A DNA stretch of 36,070 bases from Alphaproteobacteria bacterium. Lineage in GTDB: Bacteria; Pseudomonadota; Alphaproteobacteria; Rhodobacterales; Rhodobacteraceae. The stretch is from assembly GCA_030425925.1 (NCBI GenBank), contig JAUHZO010000026.1:1-36070 (forward strand). Reading direction: 5' to 3'. The first letter of the stretch is position 1; the number at the start of each line of letters is the position of its first letter. This document shows positions 26,703 to 34,395 of the stretch, one piece after another. The notes below the pieces were generated by a model. It saw nothing but the letters and a program-made list of their open reading frames with translations, was not told the DNA's origin and searched no databases. The position numbers and the translations under genes were made by a program.

Positions 26703-27209
26703 ATGCATACGACGCAACGACACCATCTTGGCTGGCAGCGGTTGGAAAAAGCCGCCTTTGGGTTCATCTACGGCGCAATCATGGTGCTGAGCCTGCTCAT
26801 GGCCTTGGGAGACACGCCCGAGGCCCCCTTCGAGCCCGCGCTGGTCCTGTTCGGATCGGTGCTGGCCGTCACGCTGGCCAAGGCCTTTTCCGAGCTTCTG
26901 TCCCACGGGATCGAAACCGGCGAGCGGATCCTGACCAGCAAGGCCTTTGGCACGGCGTGGCGCCACAGCCATCCCACGCTGACCGTCGCCAACGTGCCCA
27001 CGGTCCTGTTTCTTGCGGCAGGTCTGGGCGTGCTGAGCATGCAGACCGCCACCATGCTGAGCCAGGCGTTCTGCATTGTCATCCTGATCGTGCTGGGCGG
27101 CTGGGTCGGCTGGGTGATCCGGCACAACTGGTGGCTGCCCATCGGCGGCGCGCTGTTTGCCGGCTGCGTGGGCCTTGCGCTTGCGGCCCTGAAATACGCC
27201 ATCCACTGA
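26703..27209 (+). CDS. Multi-pass membrane protein of unknown function
   Basis: This 168-residue protein has about four hydrophobic segments (about residues 18-35, 45-62, 95-115 and 118-165 as one long or two short helices). Several His residues occur at the N-terminus (HTTQRHHLG) and between helices 2 and 3 (WRHSHP). AAAGGAG lies 9 bases before ATG 26703. It is inserted between the two DJ-1 paralogues on the same strand and is surely co-transcribed. I do not recognise the family. The His-rich loops could bind a metal, but this is speculation. Confidence 0.75.
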   Translation: MHTTQRHHLGWQRLEKAAFGFIYGAIMVLSLLMALGDTPEAPFEPALVLFGSVLAVTLAKAFSELLSHGIETGERILTSKAFGTAWRHSHPTLTVANVPTVLFLAAGLGVLSMQTATMLSQAFCIVILIVLGGWVGWVIRHNWWLPIGGALFAGCVGLALAALKYAIH

Positions 27210-27293
27210 CCCTGCCGCGTGACCGGGATCAAGGCGGCCGGCCGTGCCGCCTGATCTGCTGATGACAGCGCACTGCACAGGAGACCTTTGACC

Positions 27294-28130
27294 ATGTCCT
27301 GGATCCGAAACACGCTTGTCCTGCTGGCCGTTCTGGCCGTTGGCGGCTACCTCGCCCTGCCGGCCATGCTTCGGATGATGGGGTTTCATCCGCATTACGA
27401 CATTCCGGAGTTCGACCTGGCGGGCCATCGGGCGCTGATCGTCACCACCAGCCATGCCACGCTGGGCGACACGGGCCGGGCCACCGGGGTCTTCGGATCG
27501 GAAATGTCCGTACGCTACTATGCCTTTCTAGACGCCGGGCTGGAGGTCGACATCGCGTCGATCCGCGGCGGCGAGATTCCCGTCGAACCCTGGTCGATGA
27601 CCTGGCCGCTGGCGACGCCGGAGGACAAACGCTTCAGGTCCGATCCGGTGGCGATGGCAAAGCTGCAGGATTCGCGCGCCGTTTCCACGATCGATCCCGA
27701 TGCCTATCACGTGATCTTCCTCGCGGGGGGCTGGGGGGCGGCCTATGATCTGGCCCAGAGCGCGGACCTGGCCGGGGTGATCACACAGGCCAATGCCAAT
27801 GGCGCGATCCTCGGCTCTGTCTGCCACGGCGCGCTGGGGCTGGTGAACGCGCAGGACACGGACGGATCGCCGCTGATCGAAGGACGGCGCGTGACCGGTG
27901 TGACCGACAAGCAGGTGGCCGAACTGGGCATCCAGATCACGCCGAAGCATCCCGAAACCGAATTGCGCGCGACCAACGCGGATTTCGAGGCCGAGACCGG
28001 CTGGCGCGACTTCTTCGCAACCCACACTGTGGTGGACGGCAATCTGGTCACCGGCCAGAACCAGAACAGCGGGTACGAGACCGCCCACCGCATTCTCGAA
28101 TTGCTGGCGGAGCGTTCCGATGATCGGTAA
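27294..28130 (+). CDS. Membrane-tethered DJ-1/PfpI (Hsp31-like) protein, copy B
   Basis: This 278-residue paralogue of the protein at 25839 is collinear with it from end to end. It has a hydrophobic segment at residues 7-26, Cys177-His178 in GSVCHGALGL, FLAGGWGAAYDL at 142-153, and LVTGQNQNSGYETA near the end. An Arg at residue 5 precedes the hydrophobic segment, unlike in copy A, so its topology may differ. AGGAGA precedes ATG 27294 in a leader much like that of copy A, which supports duplication of the whole gene. It overlaps the formylglycine-generating enzyme gene by 11 bases, so the two are translationally coupled. Confidence 0.85.
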   Translation: MSWIRNTLVLLAVLAVGGYLALPAMLRMMGFHPHYDIPEFDLAGHRALIVTTSHATLGDTGRATGVFGSEMSVRYYAFLDAGLEVDIASIRGGEIPVEPWSMTWPLATPEDKRFRSDPVAMAKLQDSRAVSTIDPDAYHVIFLAGGWGAAYDLAQSADLAGVITQANANGAILGSVCHGALGLVNAQDTDGSPLIEGRRVTGVTDKQVAELGIQITPKHPETELRATNADFEAETGWRDFFATHTVVDGNLVTGQNQNSGYETAHRILELLAERSDDR

Positions 28131-29046
28131 TCTGAAAACCTGGCTTGGCGGCGGGGCCTTTACCGCCGCGCTTGCCGTGGCAGCCGTGGCACTCTGGCCG
28201 CAGCTTGGCCCGACCTCGGCCCCGGCAAACAGCTGCACCCTGAACGCCGGCAGCCTTGGCGGTTTCGTCGACATCCCCGGCGGCGGGTTTGTCATGGGGG
28301 TCGATCCCGTGTTCCCCGAGGAAGGTCCGCCGCGCAAGGTGCTTGTCTCGCCTTTCCGCCTGCAGGCACACGAGGTCACGAACAGCCAGTTCGCCGCCTT
28401 TGTCGAGGCCACGGGGTACGTTACCGAGGCCGAACGCAATGGCGGCTCGGCCCGGTTCAGCCAAAGCGACACGCCCGAGATATTCCTGTCCTGGTGGTCG
28501 CTGGATGCGGGCGCCACCTGGCGCACCCCCGAAGGGGCCGGGTCCGATCTGGCGGGGCGCGACCTGCACCCTGTCGTGCATGTCAGCCTGAACGACGCCC
28601 GCGCCTATGCCGCCTGGGCCGGCAGGCGCATCCCCACCGAGGTCGAGTGGGAATATGCGGCAAGCCGGGGCCTGTTCGATCCGATGGACCCGGAATCCGG
28701 GGTGCGTGCGCCTGACGGCTCGGCCCGCGCCAATATCTGGACGGGTCTCTTCCCGGTGCTGAACTCGCGCCGCGACGGCTTTGCCGGGACCGCGCCTGTC
28801 GGGTGCTACGAACCGGGTCTGACCGGGGCGTATGACATGATCGGCAATGTCTGGGAATGGACCGACAGCCCTTTTGCCCCCGCCGTGCCCCGCTTCACGA
28901 TCAAGGGCGGGTCGTATCTGTGCGGCGAGGATTACTGCCAGCGCTACCGCGTCGCCGCCCGCGAAAGCCTGGAGCGCGATTTCAGCACCGCGCATATCGG
29001 GTTTCGCATCGTGCAGGACAAGGAAGAGGCACATGACTCCCGATGA
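28120..29046 (+). CDS. Formylglycine-generating enzyme (SUMF1/FGE type) with N-terminal membrane segment
   Basis: This 308-residue FGE oxidises the Cys of a sulfatase CxPSR motif to formylglycine. The domain spans about residues 47-298. The copper-binding active-site pair is Cys268 and Cys273 in KGGSYLCGEDYCQRYR, which aligns with the characterised aerobic enzyme. GNVWEWTDSPF (242-252) and the terminal GFRIVQD are also typical. A hydrophobic segment at about 11-28, with Lys6 before it and no charge soon after, predicts export of the catalytic domain to the periplasm or a membrane-bound form. Most bacterial FGEs lack such a segment. The ATG overlaps the stop of DJ-1 copy B. Its likely substrate is the sulfatase encoded 2.3 kb upstream. 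Confidence 0.92.
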   Translation: MIGNLKTWLGGGAFTAALAVAAVALWPQLGPTSAPANSCTLNAGSLGGFVDIPGGGFVMGVDPVFPEEGPPRKVLVSPFRLQAHEVTNSQFAAFVEATGYVTEAERNGGSARFSQSDTPEIFLSWWSLDAGATWRTPEGAGSDLAGRDLHPVVHVSLNDARAYAAWAGRRIPTEVEWEYAASRGLFDPMDPESGVRAPDGSARANIWTGLFPVLNSRRDGFAGTAPVGCYEPGLTGAYDMIGNVWEWTDSPFAPAVPRFTIKGGSYLCGEDYCQRYRVAARESLERDFSTAHIGFRIVQDKEEAHDSR

Positions 29047-29098
29047 CCGGCCTTTGGCAGACCAAAGCGGTTCAACGGCGAAAGGAAAGGCTTTGCCG

Positions 29099-29509
29099 AT
29101 GTCGGTGGACCGCGCCCAACGGCTTTTCCTGCTGGCAATGAGCCTTGGCCTTTTTCCCGTGGCGTTGTCCTATGGCGCGATGCCCGGGGAAAGCCTGCCC
29201 GTCCTTTACGGCATCAGCGATCCCGACCTGCCCACAAGGCATGTGTTTCGGGCGGTCATGGGGCTCTATCTTGGCATGATCTGCTTCTGGCTGGCCGGTG
29301 TCCTGCGCCCCGACCTGCGGAAACCTGCGTTGTGGAGCGTGTTCGTCTTTGTGACCGGGATCGCCTTGGGCCGCATGCTGAGCATCGGCCTCGACGGGTG
29401 GCCCGGGCCCATTCTGGTGACTTACCTGTTCGCCGAAATCGCGCTTGCCGGAACAAGCCTGATTCTGATCACAAGACCGCCCGACCGGACAGGGGCTGCG
29501 CGCGCCTGA
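29099..29509 (+). CDS. DUF4345 family membrane protein
   Basis: This 136-residue protein has about four hydrophobic segments and the DUF4345 pattern LFLLAMSLGLFPVALSYG, then HVFRAVMGLYLGMICFWLAG. No biochemical role is known for the family. ATG 29099 is preferred because GGAAAGG lies about 9 bases upstream and the protein starts just before the first helix; ATG 29033, overlapping the FGE gene and preceded by AGGAAGAGG, is the alternative and adds 22 residues. It is the last intact gene of the sulfatase cluster. Degenerate genes begin right after it. Confidence 0.8.
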   Translation: MSVDRAQRLFLLAMSLGLFPVALSYGAMPGESLPVLYGISDPDLPTRHVFRAVMGLYLGMICFWLAGVLRPDLRKPALWSVFVFVTGIALGRMLSIGLDGWPGPILVTYLFAEIALAGTSLILITRPPDRTGAARA

Positions 29510-29539
29510 CGCATCGTATCCCGGGCGTCGTGCCCCGCG

Positions 29540-29899
29540 GTGGATGCGGTGCGCCACGATGAGGCGTTTCACAACTTCATCTACGACCTGTCGGGCAATC
29601 CGCAGATCCGTCCGACAGCCGAGGCGCACTGGCTGTTCCTGCGCCGCGTGATGATCGGCGTTCTGCTGCATGCAGAGCGCGGGCCGCTGGTCTGGACGCA
29701 GCATCACGGCATCCTGAACGCGCTGGTGTCCGGCGATGCCGCACAGGCTGTCGCCCTGGCCACCGACCATGTGCTTGGCGCGCAGCAGGCGCTGATCGAG
29801 GCCATGGCCTCGGGCAAGGCCGATCACCTGTTCGGGGCGCCGCCGGTGCCCGAGAAGGCCGGCCCGGCGCCGGACGGTCTGGACCGGCTGCGCCGCTAG
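29540..29899 (+). pseudogene. FCD-domain GntR regulator remnant (C-terminal part only)
   Basis: About 119 residues match the C-terminal effector (FCD) domain of FadR-type GntR regulators: DEAFHNFIYDLSGNPQI is the usual DxxFHxxL region, and HHGILNALVSGDAAQAV is the terminal HxxIxxAI region. The whole winged-helix DNA-binding domain and the first part of FCD, about 110-120 residues, are absent upstream. No start with a ribosome site is evident. It is probably a 5'-deleted gene. The ThDP enzyme and transporter remnants downstream may have been its targets. Confidence 0.7.
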
Positions 29900-29904
29900 G
29901 GGCC

Positions 29905-29927
29905 GGACGCCGCAGGGCGCGGCGTCC
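29905..29927. terminator. Terminator hairpin between convergent remnants
   Basis: GGACGCCGC (29905-29913) pairs with GCGGCGTCC (29919-29927) around AGGGC, a perfect 9-bp stem. It starts 6 bases after the regulator remnant and ends 9 bases before the end of the minus-strand transporter remnant. It is probably an old bidirectional terminator that has outlasted the genes. Confidence 0.55.
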
Positions 29928-29935
29928 GTGCAGGC

Positions 29936-30738
29936 TCAGCTTCCGGCGTCGACAAAGACACCCGCCGGCATGGTGGTCGCACCGCCCACAAGGTCCTGTC
30001 CGCCCAGTCGCGCCAGGACCTCCAGCATACCGGCGGCCGCTGCTGCGTCCACCGGACCGGGCCCGGGAATCCCGGCGACGTAGCCCTGTTTCAGCGCCTC
30101 GAACTCGGCATCGGACTTGGCCCGCATCGTCGGGCGCAGCCGGTCCCAGGCGTCTTTGTCGCTGGCCAGCAGGTCCTTGCCCCCCGCGAGGCCGCGACAA
30201 GACCGGCCACAAGCTTGGGTTGCTCGCGCAGCATCTCGCCATTCAGCACATAGCCCAGCAGCGGCACCTGCGGATCAAGACCCAGCGCCGCGGCGGCCTC
30301 GGCCACAACGTGATCAGCGGGCGCATGCCGCTGGCCTCCATCTTGGCGGCGAAGTGCCAGAAGTTGATGGCACCGTCCATGTCGCCCGCCAGCGCGGTCT
30401 GCGCCACAAGCGGCGGCGCGGCAAAGACCTGTTCGGTTTCCGCCACCAGGTCAAAGCCCAGCTCCTGCTCGGCATAGGCGCGCAGGATCAGCCAGCTCTT
30501 GTCGACGGGGCCGCCGGCGATGCCGATCTTGCCGCCGCGCAGGTCGGCCAGCGTCCTGGCGTCGGACTCCGCGGCCACCAGCAGCCATCCGACCGCCAGC
30601 GAATAGGGGACAAGGACGTACTCCTTGCCCGCCGCCCGTTGCCGCGCCACCCAGATCCAGTTGGCCACCATGGCATCGGCCTGGCCCGCCTGGAAGGCAA
30701 TACGGATGGCGGGGTTGCCGGCCATGCCTTTGACGGTC
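29936..30738 (-). pseudogene. NMT1/SsuA-like ABC substrate-binding protein remnant, frameshifted
   Basis: Three reading frames join into one binding protein of the NMT1/THI5-like family: residues around GNPAIRIAFQAGQADAMVAN (high coordinates), then LGLDPQVPLLGYVLNGEMLR, then KSDAEFEALKQGYVAGIPG, ending VFVDAGS. Frame breaks lie near 30310 and near 30180-30186. The second is a G run (minus strand) one base shorter than the frame requires. The signal peptide and about 60 N-terminal residues are gone, cut at about 30738 where the divergent PQQ dehydrogenase also begins abruptly. Such binding proteins often accompany PQQ alcohol dehydrogenases. It cannot give a working protein. Confidence 0.75.
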
Positions 30739-31795
30739 AGACGCACAGCCCGCTGGCCCAGATCGCCACGGATAATGTGGCCGGGCTTGAGGTGGCGTGG
30801 AGCCTGCCCACCGGCCCTTGTACCAAGCTGTCGGACTTTGCCGCACTGCCCGCGCGCCCGGCGCACCAGTCGGCACCCATCGTCAACAATGGCGTGATGT
30901 TCTGACCACGCCGGACCAGCAGATCATCGCGATCGACGCGGCCACCGGTGCCGAGCACTGGCGCTTCCGCCATGACCTGCCCTCGGACATCATCCCGGTC
31001 CACCCCAGCAACCGCGGCGTCGCGCTGTGGGAAGACAAGCTCTTCATGGCCACGCTGGATGTGCAGGTGGTGGCCGTGGATGCCAGGACGGGCGAATTGC
31101 TCTGGGGCACCACGATGGAGAACTGGGAAGACGGCTATTACAGCACGCTTGCGCCCCTGGTGGTCGATGGCGTGGTGATGGCCGGCGTTTCGGGCGGTGA
31201 ATTCGGCATCCGCGGCTTTGTCGAGGGCTTTGACGCCAATACCGGCGAAAGCCATTGGAAGACCTGCACCATCCCCGCCCCGGGCGAGCCGGGCGGCGAT
31301 ACCTGGCCGGGCGACACCTGGAAGACCGGCGGCGGCTCGGTCTGGATCACCGGCAATTAAGATGTGGAAAACGGCCTTGCCATGTAGGGCGTCGGATACG
31401 CCGCGCCCTGGATCGGCGACATGCGCCCGGGCGACAACCTCTATGCCAACGGCACCATCGGGATCGATCCGAAGACCGGCGAGATCAAGACCCATTTCCA
31501 GTACCATCCCAACGGCAACCGGGACTGGGACGAGGTGGTGCCGCCGATGCTGATGGAACTGGACGGACAGGACCTTGCAGTTCGCTTTGCCCGCAACGGC
31601 TGGATGTACAAGCTGGACCGCACGGGTGGCGCGTTGTCGTTCATCGACGGCCGTCCCTATGTCTATCAGGATGTGTTCACCGGGCTTGATCCGGAGACCG
31701 GCCGCCCGTCCTACCGCGCCGAAAAGGTGCCGAGCACCGGAAAGCGGGCTGATTTCTGCCCCTCGGCCTGAGGTGGCCGCGACTGGCCGGGTGGC
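30738..31795 (+). pseudogene. PQQ-dependent alcohol dehydrogenase remnant
   Basis: The sequence follows the PQQ methanol/ethanol dehydrogenase beta-propeller: HSPLAQIATDNVAGLEVAWS, DQQIIAIDAATGAEHWRF, TWPGDTWKTGGGSVWITGN, APWIGDMRPGDNLY and VFTGLDPETGRP. It starts inside the first propeller blade and stops about halfway, so both ends are lost. Internal damage comprises a one-base deletion near 30902 (a G missing after GTGATGTTC), TAA at 31358-31360 in place of the expected Tyr, TAG at 31385-31387 in place of Trp, and TGA at 31769-31771 in place of Trp. Between these the frame is well conserved, so the decay is fairly recent. No functional product is expected. Confidence 0.88.
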
Positions 31796-33104
31796 CGACC
31801 AGGTGATCCGCGAACTGGACGAGGCCGTGGCGCGCGCCGTGGGCGACGGTGGCGAGCCGGGGCCGGTCTATGTCGAGATCCCCACCGACATGCTGCGTCT
31901 GCATGTGCCCGAGGCTCTGGTGCTGGACGACTGGATGGCCCCCAAGGCCCCGCGCGTGTTGCCGCCGGACCCCGAAGCGGTGGCCGAAGCGGCGCGGGCA
32001 CTTTGGGCGGCCAAGCGTCCTGTGGTGGTGGCCGGTCGCGGCGCGAATGGCGCGCAAGAGGCGCTGAACCGGCTGCTGGATGCGTCTGGCGCGCTGTATC
32101 TGGACACGCAGGAGGCGCGCGGCCTTGTGTCGGGCGATCACGCGTCTTTTGTCGGCGCGATGCGCGGGCAAGTCATGCAAGAGGCCGATCTGGTGGTCAC
32201 CGTGGGCCGCAGGCTGGACTATCAGCTGGGCTGCCGCTCTCCGGCGGTTTTCCCGCATGCCCGGTTCATCCGTATCTCGGACACCGCGTCTGAATTGATC
32301 GACAACCGCCGCGGTACGCCGGAACTGCTGGCCACGCCGGCGCTGGCTCTGGACGCCATTTCCGAGGCTGGCGCGGCGTTGGGGGCAAGCGCGCTCGACA
32401 AGGAATGGGCAGACGGCACGCGGGCCAAACACGTGGCGCGTGCGTCTGGCGGCAACCGCGAGACACCGCAGACCGGCAAGGACGGCAAGATCCACCCGAT
32501 GGCGATCTTCGATGCGCTGAAACAGGTCGCCGATCCCGATTTCATCGCGGTGGCGGATGGCGGCGATTTCCTGTCCTTTGCACGGGTCGGGCTGGAGGCC
32601 GGCACCTATCTCGATGCCGGGGCCTTCGGCTGTCTTGGGGTGGGCGTGCCTTGCGCCAATGCGGCGTCTCTGGCGTTCCCGGACCGTCAGGTGGTTTGCG
32701 TGACCGGAGACGGGGCCTATGGCCTCAACGCGATGGAGATTGACACCGCCGTCCGCCAGGGCGCCAAGCCGGTCATCATCGCGTCGAACAACGCGGCCTG
32801 GAACATCGAACGCTTCGACCAGGCCGATAATTACGGCGGTCGGATCGTCGGCACGCTGTTGCGCCATTCCGACTATGCGGGCATGGCGCGGTCGCTGGGC
32901 CTGCACGGCGAACGGGTCGAAGACCCCGCCGACCTCAAGGCCGCCATCTCCCGCGCGCTGGAAAACGCGCCAGCCGTAGTCGACGTGGTCACCTCGCAGG
33001 ACGCGGTGTCGTCGGATGCCTAGAAGGGCCTTGGCTTTGTGCCCGATTACCAGCCGCTGACGGTCTGGGACGAGGCCGAACGCAAGCGGCGGGGGTTGGC
33101 ATGA
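31796..33104 (+). pseudogene. Thiamine diphosphate-dependent enzyme (acetolactate synthase-like) remnant
   Basis: The remnant has a central domain (VYVEIPTDML, PVVVAGRGANGA) and a C-terminal ThDP-binding domain with GDGAYGLNAMEIDTAVRQGA and the SNNAAWNIERF part of the GDG-x(n)-NN motif. The N-terminal PYR domain, about 150 residues with the catalytic Glu, is missing, and the sequence joins PQQ dehydrogenase sequence at about 31795. TAG 33021-33023 then cuts off the last 26 codons, which continue in frame (LGFVPDYQPLTVWDEAERKRRG) to TGA 33102-33104. The intact enzyme would have been in the broad acetolactate synthase/oxalyl-CoA decarboxylase superfamily. Without the PYR domain it cannot catalyse. 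Confidence 0.85.
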
Positions 33105-33583
33105 CGCTGGATCAGCCCCGGACTCTGCCAGACGTGGCGCACCGCTTTGCGCTGACCGGACGGCGCGCGCTGGTGACCGGTGCCTCGGGCGCGCTTGGCG
33201 CGCGCTTTGCCCAAGTGCTGGCCGGGGCCGGGGCCGCTGTCCTGCTGGCCGTGAACCTCGACGGCGCGCGGCGCGTCGCGGCCGAGGCGGCGCGGCGGCT
33301 GGTGGCGGCGGGCGATGGCAGCAGCATCGTCAACGTCGCCTCGATCCTGGGCTTGCGGCCGGGGGCCGGTGTGGCGGCCTATGCCACCTCCAAGGCCGCG
33401 CTGGTGCAACTGACCAAGCAACAGGCGCTGGAATGGGCACGCCACGGCATCCGCGTGAACGCGCTGTGCCCCGGCTATGTCGAGACCGACCTGAACCGCG
33501 AATTCTTTGCCTCCGACGCCGGCCGCGCGCAGGCCAGGCGCTTTCCCATGCGTCGTCTGGGGCGGCCTGCTATGAGGAAATGA
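33101..33583 (+). pseudogene. Short-chain dehydrogenase/reductase with internal deletion
   Basis: The start overlaps the old stop of the ThDP enzyme gene (ATGA), the arrangement of an operon. The NAD(P) motif TGASGALGARFA is at residues 26-37 and the catalytic YATSK at 94-98, with Ser81 before it. Residue 50 (VLLA) runs straight into VNLDGARRVAAE. In intact members these are separated by about 85 residues, including the NNAG segment. The 3' end is also lost: FPMRRLGRPA is followed by three foreign residues and a stop at 33583. The reading frame is kept across the internal junction at about 33247. It cannot fold as a normal Rossmann dehydrogenase. Confidence 0.82.
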
Positions 33584-33912
33584 ACCGCTCGATCTTTGGG
33601 CCGGTGGTCTTCAATTCCGCTGCACCCGATGACGGCAACATGATGGTGCTGGAACAGGCCGCGACGGATGCGCAGAAAGCGCAATGGTTGCAGCCCATCG
33701 TGCGCGGTGACGTGCGCTCTGCCTTTGCCATGACCGAACCGCATCCCGGCGGCGGGTCCGATCCGGGCATGATGCTGACCACCGCGAAGAAACAGGGCGA
33801 CCGCTACGTGATCCGGGGCCGCAAGTGGTTCATCACCGGGGCCGAGGATGCCGCGCATTTCATCCTGATGGCGCGCACCTCGGACGATCCGCGCCGCGGG
33901 CTGACCGGCGCA
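33566..33912 (+). pseudogene. Acyl-CoA dehydrogenase fragment (middle part)
   Basis: About 115 residues of the acyl-CoA dehydrogenase family: EEMNRSIFGPVVFNSAAPDD, then the FAD-contact segment [14 protein letters not shown] (the usual AxTEP), then [14 protein letters not shown]. Both the N-terminal helical domain and the C-terminal domain with the catalytic base are missing. Its left end joins short-chain dehydrogenase sequence at about 33566 and its right end joins the leader of the iorA-like gene at about 33912. There is no start codon of its own with a ribosome site. Confidence 0.8.
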
Positions 33913-33930
33913 ACCCAAAGGGAGGACCCC

Positions 33931-34382
33931 ATGAAGAAACTGACCATCAACGGCACCCTGAGGGAGGTCGCCTCGGACGGCAGAACCCCGCTGCTCTGGG
34001 TCATCCGCGAAGAACTGGGCATGCCCGGCACCAGGTTCGGCTTCAGCGCGGGGCTGTGCGGTGCCTGCACCGTTCACGTGAACGGGCAGGCGGTGCGCTC
34101 CTGCCAGACCTGGATGGAAGACCTCGTCGACGGCGCGCAAGTGACCACCATCGAAGGGCTGTACCCCACCGGGGAACACCCCTGCAGCTGGCCTGGGTCG
34201 CGCATCAGGTGCCGCAATGCGGCTACTGCCAGTCTGGTCAGATCATGCAGGCCGCCGACCTTCTGGCCAACAACCCGGATCCGTCCGACCAGGACATCAT
34301 CGACGCCATGAACGGCAATCTTTGGCGCTGCATGACCTATGACCGCATCCGCGCCGCGATCAAGACGGCCGCCAAGGCGTAA
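33931..34382 (+). pseudogene. Isoquinoline 1-oxidoreductase alpha-like [2Fe-2S] subunit, frameshifted
   Basis: ATG 33931 has a strong AAAGGGAGGACCCC leader. The first frame gives a ferredoxin-like domain ([20 protein letters not shown]) and the frame breaks near 34182, where CCCC is one base short. The second frame gives [13 protein letters not shown] and the C-terminal helices, ending at TAA 34380-34382. Two expected iron-sulfur ligands are also changed: FGCG reads FGFS (Cys to Phe) and LCRC reads LWRC (Cys to Trp). So even with the frame restored, both clusters would be compromised. It is the small subunit partner of the following gene. Confidence 0.85.
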
Positions 34383-34395
34383 GGGACGAGAAATC

